Shown: positions 54,155 through 62,870 of the stretch, piece by piece
How positions within the stretch are numbered: position 1 is the stretch's first letter
Layout of the letters: each line of letters starts with the position of its first letter
Source of the DNA: Vineibacter terrae
GTDB lineage: Bacteria; Pseudomonadota; Alphaproteobacteria; Reyranellales; Reyranellaceae
Direction of reading: 5' to 3'
DNA length: 64,000 nucleotides
Assembly: GCF_008039615.1 (NCBI RefSeq)
Contig: NZ_VDUZ01000012.1
Span: 1 to 64,000, forward strand
The notes under the pieces: generated by a model
Database searches by the model: none
What the model saw: the letters and a program-made list of their open reading frames with translations, nothing else
Told to the model about the DNA's origin: nothing
Translations under genes and position numbers: made by a program

Positions 54155-54633
54155 CGGCTTTCCTCCCCTGAGGTCATGCAACGCGACAACGCCCATGGGT
54201 ACGTAGGCCAAGCTGCGGCGGCCGTTGGCACTGATGTCGAAGCTGCAAACGCGAAAGCACGCTGAGCAAATCGCCGGCCGGCGGAGGCAACTGCCGCGGA
54301 CAATCGGTCCGCGCGTCGCTCGAGCAGTGAGATCCCCGTTCAACTGCAAGAACCCCACACCCCGTCACGCAGGGCGGATGGCCGTGACTTGATCGTAGCG
54401 CTTCGCCGACGCCGGCCGCAACGGCGCGTCGCGGCCAGAAGGAGTGAAATTGATTGCATTCGTGCGATGATTGGCACGCCGGTTGGCGCCCGCTGGTCGC
54501 GCGACGGCTCATCGCCCTGTCAATCGATCTCCAAAGAAATCCTTATCGATTCCATCAGAACACCAAATGTGACACGCACGGCACCGGCAGCAATTATCGT
54601 GAGGCCTCACGCCACGGGCTCCTTGCTGACCGG
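54155..54633. other. regulatory region upstream of PQQ dehydrogenase
   Basis: This ~480-base gap lies between the minus-strand LuxR gene and the quinoprotein gene. A perfect palindrome (54598-54611) lies just past the LuxR stop. A TTGACA occurs on the minus strand at 54523-54518, but no -10 at the right distance. No coding region was recognised. Control of the quinoprotein operon probably resides here. Confidence 0.5.
54598..54611. promoter_or_regulatory. perfect 14-bp palindrome CGTGAGGCCTCACG
   Basis: This fully symmetrical site lies 23 bases beyond the LuxR stop and ~440 bases upstream of the quinoprotein start. It is too short for a terminator stem and has no T tract. It could bind a dimeric regulator, such as the adjacent LuxR protein, or be chance in GC-rich DNA. 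Confidence 0.4.
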
Positions 54634-55251
54634 TCATGCGTGTGAAACGGCGAAGCTGCGCAGCACCAGGCGCACCAGGTTCGCCTGGCGGCGGGTGCCG
54701 GTCTTGTCCAGCGCGCGCTTGAGGTACTCGCGCGCGCTGGACGTTCCGATGCCCAGCGTGCTGGCGGCCTGTGTGAGATCGGCGCCGCGCGACAGCAGCG
54801 CGGCGATCGAGGCCTCGCGCGGCGTGAGGCCGTAGGCCGTGCCCAGGCCCTGCGTGTCGATGCGCAGCGGCGCCTCGGGATCGACAATGAACAATGCTGT
54901 GCACGGCGCGTCGGGACGTCCGTCCTCGGCCAGCCTGCCGAGGGGAATGATGGTCACGACCAGCGACGCGAGTCCCGATGGACGCGACAGATATACCCGC
55001 CGCGCCTCCGTGTCGGCGGTACCCCCCGCTGTGGCGATCGCCGCATGCAAGGTTCGACCATCGGCCAGGAACGAGGCTGCAACGCCGTTCTGGTCGGCCC
55101 TCAGTCCATCGCCGCGTGCCACGATCCTCGCGGCGCGGGCATTGATGAAGCTTGGGCGTCCCGCCACGTCGAGCAGGACGACGCCAACGTCCAGGTGCTC
55201 GAGGATGGCACCATAGGTCTTGCGGATGAGGTCGAAGGCGATGCGGGTCAT
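54634..55251 (-). CDS. PAS-LuxR transcriptional regulator
   Basis: The 205-aa protein has a PAS-like sensor (HLDVGVVLLDVAGRPSFINA, ~residues 19-110) and a C-terminal LuxR helix-turn-helix (GLTPREASIAALLSRG, TQAASTLGIGTSSAREYL). There is no receiver domain. Upstream of the quinoprotein operon on the same strand, it is a candidate regulator of it; LuxR proteins such as ErbR and ExaE control PQQ alcohol dehydrogenases in pseudomonads. AGAGGACAGCC lies upstream of the ATG. Divergent from a LysR gene. Confidence 0.85.
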   Translation of the reverse strand: MTRIAFDLIRKTYGAILEHLDVGVVLLDVAGRPSFINARAARIVARGDGLRADQNGVAASFLADGRTLHAAIATAGGTADTEARRVYLSRPSGLASLVVTIIPLGRLAEDGRPDAPCTALFIVDPEAPLRIDTQGLGTAYGLTPREASIAALLSRGADLTQAASTLGIGTSSAREYLKRALDKTGTRRQANLVRLVLRSFAVSHA

Positions 55252-55357
55252 GAGGGCTGTCCTCTGGCTGGAATCGGGCGCTGTGGGCGCTGGCTGACGG
55301 TTGGCTGACAGGCAGCCGTCGATTCCTGAACACGCGATGCAGTTTACTCTTCCACAA

Positions 55358-55379
55358 ATAGCAACATTTTTGCTATAAT
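55358..55379 (+). promoter_or_regulatory. operator-like inverted repeat overlapping a TATAAT box
   Basis: The 7-base inverted repeat ATAGCAA-N5-TTGCTAT lies at 55358-55376 and overlaps a perfect TATAAT at 55374-55379, with TCCACA (55351-55356) 17 bases upstream as a -35. It is 82 bases before the LysR gene and in the divergent gap with the LuxR gene. The arrangement suits a repressor or an autoregulating LysR protein. Confidence 0.6.
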
Positions 55380-55460
55380 TGCCAAGTAATACCAACGGTC
55401 GCCGCAAGACCGGTCAAGCGCGCTCGTTTTCGCTGATGGTTCGATAAGGAATTCCTTGGC

Positions 55461-56444
55461 ATGCGCAGCATCAACCTCGATCAATTGCGGACCTTCACCG
55501 AAGTGGTGGCGTGCGGCAGCTTCTCGGCGGCCGCGCGCCGGCTCAATCTCACGCAGCCCGCCGTGAGCCTGCAGGTCCGCGAGCTGGAGCGGCGCCTGCG
55601 CATCAGCCTCATCGAGCGCATGGGCCGGACGGCACGTGCGACCGCGCCGGGCCGGGAGCTTATCGAGCACGCCAGGCGCATCTTCCGTGAATGCGAGTCG
55701 GCGACCTCGGCGATGGACCGCTTCCGCGACGGTCGTGTCGGCCGCGTCCATATCGCCACGACCCTGACCGCACTGACGTATCAGCTACCATCCGTCCTGA
55801 CGCGGCTGCGCCAGGACCATCCCGGCATCGAGCTGCAGGTCACCAACATGTCGACTTGCGACTCCGTCGAAGCCATCATCGACAACAGTGTCGACCTGGC
55901 GCTGATCACGCTGCCGGTCGACGAGACGCATCTGCGTGTCACGCCGCTGCGTCCCGAGATGCTGGTGGCGATCGTGTCCGAGGCCACGACCGACATTCCC
56001 GACTTCGTGACGCCCGACTATGTCGCCAGCCAGCCGCTGGTTCTCGAGCACGCGCGCGGCGCCATCCACGGGCTGATCATGCAGTGGCTGTCCGGGCAGC
56101 TGCCGCTGGCGCGCGAGCCGATGCGCCTGGGCACGGTCGAGGCGTTGAAGAACGTCGTCGCCCTGGGGCCCTGCATGTCGATCGTGCCGGACGTGGCGGT
56201 GGCCGACACCCTGCCCGGCATCGTCGTGCGGCCGCTGTCGCCGCCGCTGCCTTGCACCTTGGGGCTTGCCGAGCATCACAACAGGCCCAGGGAGCCGGCG
56301 CTGGACGTCGTGCGCCAGGCGCTGCTTGATCTCGGGACGATCACATCCGTCGACATGACGCCTTGTAGTCAGGGCCGTGGGCACCTGTTGAATGGCGCTC
56401 GCGGCGTGCGCGGCCCGGTGCCGGCAATGGCCCGTGTTCCCTGA
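55461..56444 (+). CDS. LysR-family transcriptional regulator
   Basis: The 327-aa protein has the LysR winged helix (LDQLRTFTEVVACGSFSAAA, RLNLTQPAVSLQVRELE) and a substrate-binding-like effector domain (~95-300; GRVHIATTLTALTYQLPSVL). The C-terminal tail is longer than usual. It lies divergent from the PAS-LuxR gene and 25 bases before a DeoR gene. The operator-like repeat upstream suggests autoregulation. Target genes are not known. Confidence 0.92.
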   Translation: MRSINLDQLRTFTEVVACGSFSAAARRLNLTQPAVSLQVRELERRLRISLIERMGRTARATAPGRELIEHARRIFRECESATSAMDRFRDGRVGRVHIATTLTALTYQLPSVLTRLRQDHPGIELQVTNMSTCDSVEAIIDNSVDLALITLPVDETHLRVTPLRPEMLVAIVSEATTDIPDFVTPDYVASQPLVLEHARGAIHGLIMQWLSGQLPLAREPMRLGTVEALKNVVALGPCMSIVPDVAVADTLPGIVVRPLSPPLPCTLGLAEHHNRPREPALDVVRQALLDLGTITSVDMTPCSQGRGHLLNGARGVRGPVPAMARVP

Positions 56445-56469
56445 GGTCCAGCCCGGAAAGGTGACCGCG

Positions 56470-57240
56470 GTGTTGGCTGAAGAGCGCCAGAACCTGATCC
56501 TCGACCTCGTCAACCAGCGAGGCTCGCAGTCCATCACCGACCTGCAGCGCCAGTTGAAGGTATCGCGCGAGACCATTCGCCGCGACCTGATGCTGCTGGC
56601 CGATCGCCATGCGCTTCGCAAGACCCATGGTGGCGCGTTGTCGCTGGCGCATGGTGAGCCCGGCATCGCGGTACGGGAAGTGATCAATGCCGAGGCCAAG
56701 CGGGCGATTGCCTGGCGGGCAGCCGGCCTGGTGCCCGACGGCGCCACGGTGCTGCTGGCCGGCGGCAGCACCGTGCAGGCAATGGCGGACATGCTGCTCG
56801 ACCACCGCGAGCTGACGGTGATCACCAACAGCGTCGCCAACGCCAGCAAGCTCGCGGCGCGCAACAACAATCGCGTCCATCTGCTGGGCGGCGAGGTCCA
56901 GACGACGAACAACATCACGCTGGGCGCCGATGCCACGGCCATGCTGGCCCACTACTTTGTCGACGTCGCCATCGTCGGCGCCGGTGCCATCACGCCGGCC
57001 GGCGTGCTGATGGACTACACGCGCGAGGAGGCGGAGATTTCCCGCCTGATGCTGCAGTCGGCGCGTCTGTCGGTGGTGCTGGCCGACCACACCAAATTCA
57101 ATCGCCACGCCCCGGTGCAGGTCGGCACCTTCGAGAAGGTCACGTGCCTGATCAGTGATCGTCCGCCCGAGGCGCCGTTGTCGACGGTATTGGCGCGGTT
57201 GCCGCTTGACGTGCTGATCGCGGATGGCCAGCCGCACTAG
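56470..57240 (+). CDS. DeoR-family transcriptional regulator
   Basis: The 256-aa protein has the DeoR helix-turn-helix (LAEERQNLILDLVNQRGSQS, VSRETIRRDLMLLADRHAL) and a sugar-phosphate-isomerase-like effector domain with VLLAGGSTVQAMADMLL and LADHTKFNRHAP. DeoR proteins usually respond to phosphorylated sugars. The frame is open further upstream; GTG 56470 has GGAAAGG at about 4-9 bases and matches the family start. GTG 56461 is possible. It starts 25 bases after the LysR stop. Confidence 0.9.
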   Translation: MLAEERQNLILDLVNQRGSQSITDLQRQLKVSRETIRRDLMLLADRHALRKTHGGALSLAHGEPGIAVREVINAEAKRAIAWRAAGLVPDGATVLLAGGSTVQAMADMLLDHRELTVITNSVANASKLAARNNNRVHLLGGEVQTTNNITLGADATAMLAHYFVDVAIVGAGAITPAGVLMDYTREEAEISRLMLQSARLSVVLADHTKFNRHAPVQVGTFEKVTCLISDRPPEAPLSTVLARLPLDVLIADGQPH

Positions 57241-57391
57241 GCTGCCTTGCCGAACGCATATCACGGCGCTCCGCTCCCAAATGGGAGTATCGCCACACGC
57301 GCCGATGAAGCACACGACGGCCTGCGGGCCGGTGTCGTCGTCAGTCGACATAGGGCGGCCGCGCGCATCCCAGGTGCCGGAGGATCCGCCG

Positions 57392-57856
57392 ATGACCATG
57401 ACCCGCACTGCGACGGCGCCGATATCGCCGCGACGGCGCCAGTGGCGCAGCTACGCCGCCTGTGTCGTGGCGCTCGGGCTGCTGTTCCTCGGCCGTGGCG
57501 CATGGGATGCCGTCGAGGCGACGCAGTTCGCGCTCCATGGCATTGTCACCGACGCGCGCGTGGTCGGCATCACCATCGTGCCCGAGGGGCGGGGCCGCAT
57601 GGGCCGCTACGCCCGGGTTCGCTACGTCGTCGCCGACGGCAAGCCGATCATCGCCACCACCGAGGACCGGGTCGACAACCTCAAGATCGGCGATGCGCTG
57701 CGCGTCAGCTACTTGTCGACCGATCCCGAAAGCGTGCGCCAGGCCGCCGATGCCGGCACGCTCGGCGCCTGGTCGTGGTTGACGTTGGGCCTTGGCCTCG
57801 TGATCAGCCTCACGGGAGTGCTTTGGCTGCGCCGTCTCAGGCGTCAGCCGATTTGA
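57392..57856 (+). CDS. DUF3592 membrane protein
   Basis: This 154-aa protein has two predicted membrane helices (SYAACVVALGLLFLGRGAW and WLTLGLGLVISLTGVLWL) with an extracytoplasmic beta-rich domain between them (GIVTDARVVGITIVPEGRG). The layout is that of DUF3592 proteins of unknown function. GGAGG lies 8 bases before the start. It is downstream of the DeoR gene by ~150 bases. Confidence 0.7.
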   Translation: MTMTRTATAPISPRRRQWRSYAACVVALGLLFLGRGAWDAVEATQFALHGIVTDARVVGITIVPEGRGRMGRYARVRYVVADGKPIIATTEDRVDNLKIGDALRVSYLSTDPESVRQAADAGTLGAWSWLTLGLGLVISLTGVLWLRRLRRQPI

Positions 57857-57905
57857 AGGCCTGGATCCGCCATCGCAGGATCAGCGCAACGGATGTCGGG
57901 CAGCG

Positions 57906-58820
57906 TCAAGCGATCGCTGATACGACGCGCGGCAGCAGGTGCGCCTCGTGCAGATGCGCGACGAACGCTTCGACCAGGTTGGAACGCAGCCCGGTGCCGC
58001 GGGTCACGATCTCGAAACGCGCAGTGTAGCCCAGCGCCGCCGGCAGCAGCACGCGCATCTCGCCGCGATCGACCCAATGGGCGGCCTGGTGGTCGGGCAG
58101 GTAGCCGATATAGCGGCCCGAGAGCACCAGCAGCGCGATGGCCTCCATGTGGAATGCCGACCCTGCCGGCGGCACGTCGAGGATCTGCTGCTGCGCATAG
58201 CCGTGCGCGATGAAGGCATGGCGGCTGACGCTCTCGACCGTCAGCGCTTCCTCCGCCTTGCCGAACAGGGGATGCTTGCGGCCGCAGACCAGCACCTGCC
58301 GTTCGGTGAACAACGGCTCGTAGCGCAGGCCGGCGCTATGGTGGAAGAACGAGCCGACGCCGACGTGGCAGCGGCCGTCCAGGACGGCCAGCTCGATATT
58401 GTCCGGCACATCCACGGTCACGGTGAGGCGAGCGCGCGACGACCGGCGGGTGAAGCGCTCGATCGCCCGTGACAGACGGCAGGCGGGATTGGTGGCGATG
58501 TTGTCGACGACATGCAGCGACAGATCGCCCGCCAGCCCGCCGCGCAGGCTGGCCACCTCGCCCTGGAAGTCGGCCGTGGCTGCGAACAGCCGCTGCGCCG
58601 CCTGGTAGACGCGCTCCCCTTCTTCCGTCAGCCGGAACCCGCTGCGGCCGCGGTGGCACAGCCGGACCCCGAGCTGCTGCTCAAGGGCCGCCATCTGCGT
58701 GCTGATCGTCGACTGGCCCAGGTTCAGGGCGGCCTGGGCCTGGGTGAAGCCGCCGTGCTCCACGATCCGCGTGAACAGCTGCAGCAGGCGAAAATCACGG
58801 CTGAGGAAGCGGGGCATCAT
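57906..58820 (-). CDS. LysR-family transcriptional regulator
   Basis: The 304-aa protein has the LysR N-terminal HTH (FRLLQLFTRIVEHGGFTQAQ, LGQSTISTQMAALEQQLG) and an effector domain with LVCGRKHPLFGKAEEALT. It lies divergent from the ABC ATPase gene, so may control polyamine-type import. No ribosome site is obvious. The short A/T-rich gap (58821-58850) contains TATATCCGTAGATGT, a possible LysR site. Its convergence with the DUF3592 gene leaves a 49-base gap. Confidence 0.9.
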   Translation of the reverse strand: MMPRFLSRDFRLLQLFTRIVEHGGFTQAQAALNLGQSTISTQMAALEQQLGVRLCHRGRSGFRLTEEGERVYQAAQRLFAATADFQGEVASLRGGLAGDLSLHVVDNIATNPACRLSRAIERFTRRSSRARLTVTVDVPDNIELAVLDGRCHVGVGSFFHHSAGLRYEPLFTERQVLVCGRKHPLFGKAEEALTVESVSRHAFIAHGYAQQQILDVPPAGSAFHMEAIALLVLSGRYIGYLPDHQAAHWVDRGEMRVLLPAALGYTARFEIVTRGTGLRSNLVEAFVAHLHEAHLLPRVVSAIA

Positions 58821-58916
58821 TACTTCTATATCCGTAGATGTAAGCTAGCATGCATCTTGCACCAATGAAACTGAACCGCAATAGTGCCGGCGGAAGCAGC
58901 TTGGAGCGTGGGTGGC

Positions 58917-59021
58917 ATGACGGAGCGGATGGTCATTGGCGGAGCGGGAACGGCAGGCGGCGATCGTGCCCACGACGCCATGCGAGTTCCGGGCCAAACA
59001 GCAGACGGACACGCGGGCTGA
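58917..59021 (+). CDS. possible short upstream ORF overlapping the ABC ATPase start
   Basis: A 34-codon frame (MTERMVIGGAGTAGGDRAHD...) ends in a TGA whose last base is the first base of the ABC ATPase ATG (TGATG). The product resembles nothing known. The overlap could allow coupled translation. It may also be chance in GC-rich DNA. Confidence 0.3.
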   Translation: MTERMVIGGAGTAGGDRAHDAMRVPGQTADGHAG

Positions 59022-60130
59022 TGGCCGGCGCTGCTGCCCAGGCGGCGACAGCCGCTGCACATGCCCTGCAGATCGAGGGCATCGGCAAGCAATACGGTAC
59101 CTTTCATGCCGTGCGTGATGTCTCGCTGCGCATCGACAGGGGCCGGTTCCTGACGCTGCTGGGACCCTCCGGATCGGGCAAGACGACGCTGCTGATGATG
59201 ATCGCCGGCTTCACACGGCCGACGACCGGCCGGCTGCGCCTCGACGACCGCGACATCACCGACCTGCCGCCCGAGCAGCGCAATTTCGGCATGGTGTTCC
59301 AGGGCTACGCCCTGTTCCCGCACCTGACCGTGCGCCAGAACATCGAATTCCCCCTGCAGCTGCGCCGTATCGCGGCGCGGGAACGGGCTGAGCTCTGCCA
59401 GCGGGCGCTGGAGATGGTGCAGCTTCAAGCCCTGGGAGACCGCCATCCGCGCCAGCTCTCCGGCGGCCAGCAGCAGCGTGTCGCGCTGGCCCGCGCGCTG
59501 GTGTTCGGACCCGACCTGCTGCTGCTGGACGAGCCGCTCAGCGCCCTGGACAAGAAGCTCCGCGCTGATCTGCAGGGCGAGCTGCGGCAGCTGCACCAGC
59601 GGCTGGGCACCACCTTCATCTATGTCACGCACGACCAGGAGGAGGCGCTCTCGATGTCGGACGAGATCGTCATCTTCAACCGCGGCTCCATCGTGCAGCG
59701 TGGCAATCCGCGCGAGCTCTACGACACGCCGGCCAGCCACTTCGTCGCCGACTTCCTCGGCCGGTCCAACTTCATCGAGGGCCGGGTCGAGCGCCAGGAC
59801 AGCGGCACGCTCCTCTATCGCGTCGGCGACCTCACCTTGCGACAGGTGCTGGCGGCACCGGTCGTCGCGTCCGATGCGGTGCTCATCGGGCTGCGGCCCG
59901 AGAAGATGCAGCTCGCCAGCGAAGCGCCGGCGCAGGCCAACGCCTTGCCGGCCGTGGTAAAAAGCACGACCTATCTCGGCGCCGACCAGCAGGTGCTGCT
60001 CGACAGCCCGATCGGCGAGATCACGGTGCGGGTTCCGGGGTGGCCGGCCATCGTGCCGCGCGCCGGCGACAAGGTCTGGGCCGCCTGGGCCCCGGACGCC
60101 TCGACGCTCCTGCGCGACGACCGCGCCTGA
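59021..60130 (+). CDS. ABC transporter ATP-binding protein (PotA/spermidine type)
   Basis: The 369-aa ATPase has Walker A LLGPSGSGKTTLLMM, Q-loop VFQGYALFPH, signature RQLSGGQQQRVALARAL, Walker B LLLLDEPLSALDKKLR and H-loop IYVTHDQEEALS. The C-terminal TOBE-like domain (~300-360) is of the kind seen in PotA/polyamine and iron importers. It runs toward, not with, the two permease genes and has no ribosome site of its own. No substrate-binding protein gene lies nearby, so the system's receptor must be elsewhere. Confidence 0.93.
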   Translation: MAGAAAQAATAAAHALQIEGIGKQYGTFHAVRDVSLRIDRGRFLTLLGPSGSGKTTLLMMIAGFTRPTTGRLRLDDRDITDLPPEQRNFGMVFQGYALFPHLTVRQNIEFPLQLRRIAARERAELCQRALEMVQLQALGDRHPRQLSGGQQQRVALARALVFGPDLLLLDEPLSALDKKLRADLQGELRQLHQRLGTTFIYVTHDQEEALSMSDEIVIFNRGSIVQRGNPRELYDTPASHFVADFLGRSNFIEGRVERQDSGTLLYRVGDLTLRQVLAAPVVASDAVLIGLRPEKMQLASEAPAQANALPAVVKSTTYLGADQQVLLDSPIGEITVRVPGWPAIVPRAGDKVWAAWAPDASTLLRDDRA

Positions 60131-60161
60131 GGCGCCAGGGGCGCCGCGCGCCAGACCGCAG

Positions 60162-60962
60162 TCAGGTGGCGTCCTGCCGGCGCCGCGACGTCAACAGGTG
60201 GGCGACGATCCCGATCAGGGTCACGACGATCAGCACCGTCGCCATGGCTGCCACGGACGGGCTGATATTGTCCTGGATGCCGTCCCAGATCTTCTTTGGC
60301 AGGGTGTAGACGCGGCGGCTGGTGATGAACATGGTGACGACCAGCTCGTCCCATGACGTGATGAAGGCGAAGACCGCGCCGGCCAGGATGCCCGGGCGGA
60401 TGCAAGGCACGACCACGCGGTACATCGCCTGGGTCACCGTCGCACCCAGGTTGCGGGCCGCCTGCTCCAGCCGCAGGTCGAAGTTCGCCAGCGATGCCGA
60501 TACCGAGATCACCACGTAGGGCAAGCCCTTCAATGCATGCGCGATGATCAGGCCGGCATAGGTGTCGATCAGGCCGACCTGCACCCAGGCCTGGTAGAAG
60601 CCCAGCGCATGCACGATCGAGGGCACGATGATCGGCGCCAGCATCAGGAAGCGCATCACCTCGGACAGGCGCGACGAGATGCGCCAGCAGCCCACGGCGC
60701 ACAGCGTTCCCAGCACCACGGCGATCACGGTGGCGCTGGCGCCGACCAGCAGGCTGTCGCCGATGCTGTTGCGCCACGCCGCCTCGCTCACGATCGCCTC
60801 GTAGTGGCGCAGCGACCAGCCGTCGACGGGCAGCGACAGGTAGCGGTTCGGGGTGAACGACACCGGCACCACGACGGCGATGGGCAGCAGCAGGAACAGC
60901 AGCCCGATCCACGCGACGAAGGTCGAGGCGCCGCGGCGGCCGGACGGGTTGGCGGCGGTCAT
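60162..60962 (-). CDS. ABC transporter permease (PotC type)
   Basis: The 266-aa membrane protein has six helices and the EAA loop EQAARNLGATVTQAMYRVVV, the contact with the ATPase. It starts within the last bases of the upstream permease (ATGA overlap). Its location downstream of a PotB-type gene and its sequence suit polyamine or similar cation import. It is convergent with the ATPase gene, whose 3' end lies 31 bases away. Confidence 0.92.
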   Translation of the reverse strand: MTAANPSGRRGASTFVAWIGLLFLLLPIAVVVPVSFTPNRYLSLPVDGWSLRHYEAIVSEAAWRNSIGDSLLVGASATVIAVVLGTLCAVGCWRISSRLSEVMRFLMLAPIIVPSIVHALGFYQAWVQVGLIDTYAGLIIAHALKGLPYVVISVSASLANFDLRLEQAARNLGATVTQAMYRVVVPCIRPGILAGAVFAFITSWDELVVTMFITSRRVYTLPKKIWDGIQDNISPSVAAMATVLIVVTLIGIVAHLLTSRRRQDAT

Positions 60963-61801
60963 GACTTGGCTCCGAACACTTCGCGCAGATTGGCGAACCG
61001 CGACACCGCTGCCAGCAGCGCGATGACCCCCACCAGCAGCGTGACCGCCAGCATCGAGCCCGTGCCCCAGTTCAGCGCCTCCATGATCTGGACGGCGACG
61101 TACTCGGCGATCATCACCGTCTTGCCGCCGCCCAGCAGGGCCGGCGTGATGTAGAAACCGAGCGAGAAGATGAAGAGCAGGATGCCGGCGCTGATGATGC
61201 CGGGCATGCTGAGCGGCAGGAACACGCGCCAGAAGGCAGTGAAGCGCGATGCGCCCAGCCCGCGCGCGGCCGGCACCAGGCGCGAATCGATGCCTTGCAT
61301 GTTGGCGAAGATCGGCAGCACGGCGTAGGGGATGAGGTAGTGGACCATGCCGATCACCACGCCGAGCTCGTTGCGCACCAGCGGCAGCGGCGTATCGATA
61401 AGGCCCATCTCCATCAGCGCCGTGTTCACCAGCCCGCGGCTCTGCAGCAGCGTCAGCCAGGCGAAGCCGCGCACCAGCACCGACAGCCAGAACGACAGCA
61501 GCACGATGAACAGCATCCAGACGCGTCGCTCCGGCGGCGCCTGCAGCATCGCGTAGGCGATGGCATAGCCGATCACCAGCGACAGCGCCGTCGTGATGAC
61601 GCCGATACGCAGCGTCGTCAGCATGATGTTGTGGATCGCCGTGCTCGACAGCAGCTTCTCGTAGTTGCCGAAGCCCGGCGTCGGTACGGTCACGCTCAGC
61701 CACAGCACCTTGGCCAGCGGATAGAAGTAGAACGCCGTCAGCACGGCGAGCGGGATCAGGATGAAGATCCAGTATGTCCGGGTCGCATGATCACGCTCCA
61801 T
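60959..61801 (-). CDS. ABC transporter permease (PotB type)
   Basis: The 280-aa inner-membrane protein begins RTYWIFILIPLAVLTAFYFY, has six helices and the EAA loop VPAARGLGASRFTAFWRVFL. Its TGA overlaps the ATG of the second permease. The pair would work with the ATPase on the other strand. An operator-like array in the divergent region upstream (61853-61903) may control it together with the amidinotransferase gene. Confidence 0.92.
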   Translation of the reverse strand: MERDHATRTYWIFILIPLAVLTAFYFYPLAKVLWLSVTVPTPGFGNYEKLLSSTAIHNIMLTTLRIGVITTALSLVIGYAIAYAMLQAPPERRVWMLFIVLLSFWLSVLVRGFAWLTLLQSRGLVNTALMEMGLIDTPLPLVRNELGVVIGMVHYLIPYAVLPIFANMQGIDSRLVPAARGLGASRFTAFWRVFLPLSMPGIISAGILLFIFSLGFYITPALLGGGKTVMIAEYVAVQIMEALNWGTGSMLAVTLLVGVIALLAAVSRFANLREVFGAKS

Positions 61802-61852
61802 GTTCCTGACCTATCCGGCCGTTGATCCGGCTTCCATATGATTTCGTCGATC

Positions 61853-61903
61853 TTTGCTTCCGATCGGAACGAAGCAAAAACATTTCACTTGCTCTTGCTT
61901 CCG
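61853..61903. promoter_or_regulatory. TTGCTTC operator-like array
   Basis: TTTGCTTC (61853-61860) and GAAGCAAA (61871-61878) form an 8-bp inverted repeat with a 10-base spacer. TTGCTTCCG recurs at 61895-61903 as a direct repeat of 61854-61862. Three half-sites lie in the divergent promoter region between the permeases and the amidinotransferase gene. This is strong symmetry, likely a regulator binding site. Confidence 0.65.
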
Positions 61904-61977
61904 CCGCGCGCGTTTTCTCGCGATCGGCAAAGCGTTGCAAGGCGTCCGTGTCGCCGGCGCCGGGAGTTGAGCAAACG

Positions 61978-62847
61978 ATGACATGGTCGGTCGATTCGGA
62001 AACCGGACGCCTTCGCGATGTCCTCCTGTGCCAGCCGGATCACTACACGTGGCTACCCTACAACACCGTCGCGCAGCGCACGCTGTCAGAGGGCGGCAGC
62101 ATCGACGCGCAGCAGCTCCATCGCGAGTTCCGCGAGTTCGAGGATGCGCTGGCCCGTGCCGACGTGCGCTGCCATTACCTGGAGCGCGACGAGCAGCTGC
62201 CCTATCAGGTCTACACGCGCGATTCGAGCCTGATGACGCCGTGGGGGCCGGTCATCCTGCAGCTGATGCGCCCGCAGCGGCGCGGCGAGGTGCGCGCCGT
62301 GGTCGAGTTCTATCAGGACCGCCATCCGCGCTGGCACTGGAGCACGGCGGGCAGCATCGAGGGCGGCGACATCCATATCATCCGTCCCGGCCTGCTGCTG
62401 ATCGGCCACTCCGGCGAGCGCACGACCGACGTTGGCGCCCGGCAGCTGGCGGCGGCGTTCGAGGCCAAGGGCTGGGAGGTGCGCCTGCAGCCGTTCCAGG
62501 AGCATTTCCTGCATCTGGACGTGCTGTTCTGCATGGCCGCTCAGGGCCTGGCTGTCGCCTGCGTCGATGTGCTCGACGACGACTTCACCGCCTGGCTCGG
62601 AGGCAAGGGGATCGAGCTGATCCCGGTTTCCTATCGCGACACTATGCGCCTGGGCTGCAACCTGCTGAGCCTCGGCGATGATCGCGTGATCTCGCCACGG
62701 CAGAATGTCGAGCTGAACGCCCGGCTGCGCGCCCACGGGCTGGTCGTCTACGACCCCGAGCTGTCGTTGTTCACGCGCGGCGGCGGCGGCGCGCACTGCA
62801 TGAGCATGCCGCTGGCGCGCGACCCGCTCGCCCCGACGCATTCCTGA
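61978..62847 (+). CDS. amidinotransferase-fold enzyme (arginine deiminase / DDAH / amidinotransferase superfamily)
   Basis: The 289-aa guanidino-modifying enzyme has the catalytic cysteine in GGGGAHCMSMPL, the histidine in HFLHLDVLFCM, and acidic residues in YTRDSSLM and SIEGGDIH. The superfamily includes arginine deiminases, dimethylarginine hydrolases and glycine amidinotransferases. GGGAGTTGAG lies upstream of ATG 61978; an upstream frame from 61822 is not homologous. It lies before a creatininase-family gene and opposite a polyamine-type importer, which fits guanidino-compound use. Confidence 0.87.
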   Translation: MTWSVDSETGRLRDVLLCQPDHYTWLPYNTVAQRTLSEGGSIDAQQLHREFREFEDALARADVRCHYLERDEQLPYQVYTRDSSLMTPWGPVILQLMRPQRRGEVRAVVEFYQDRHPRWHWSTAGSIEGGDIHIIRPGLLLIGHSGERTTDVGARQLAAAFEAKGWEVRLQPFQEHFLHLDVLFCMAAQGLAVACVDVLDDDFTAWLGGKGIELIPVSYRDTMRLGCNLLSLGDDRVISPRQNVELNARLRAHGLVVYDPELSLFTRGGGGAHCMSMPLARDPLAPTHS

Positions 62848-62870
62848 TCGATCTTCCAAGGAGAACGCCC

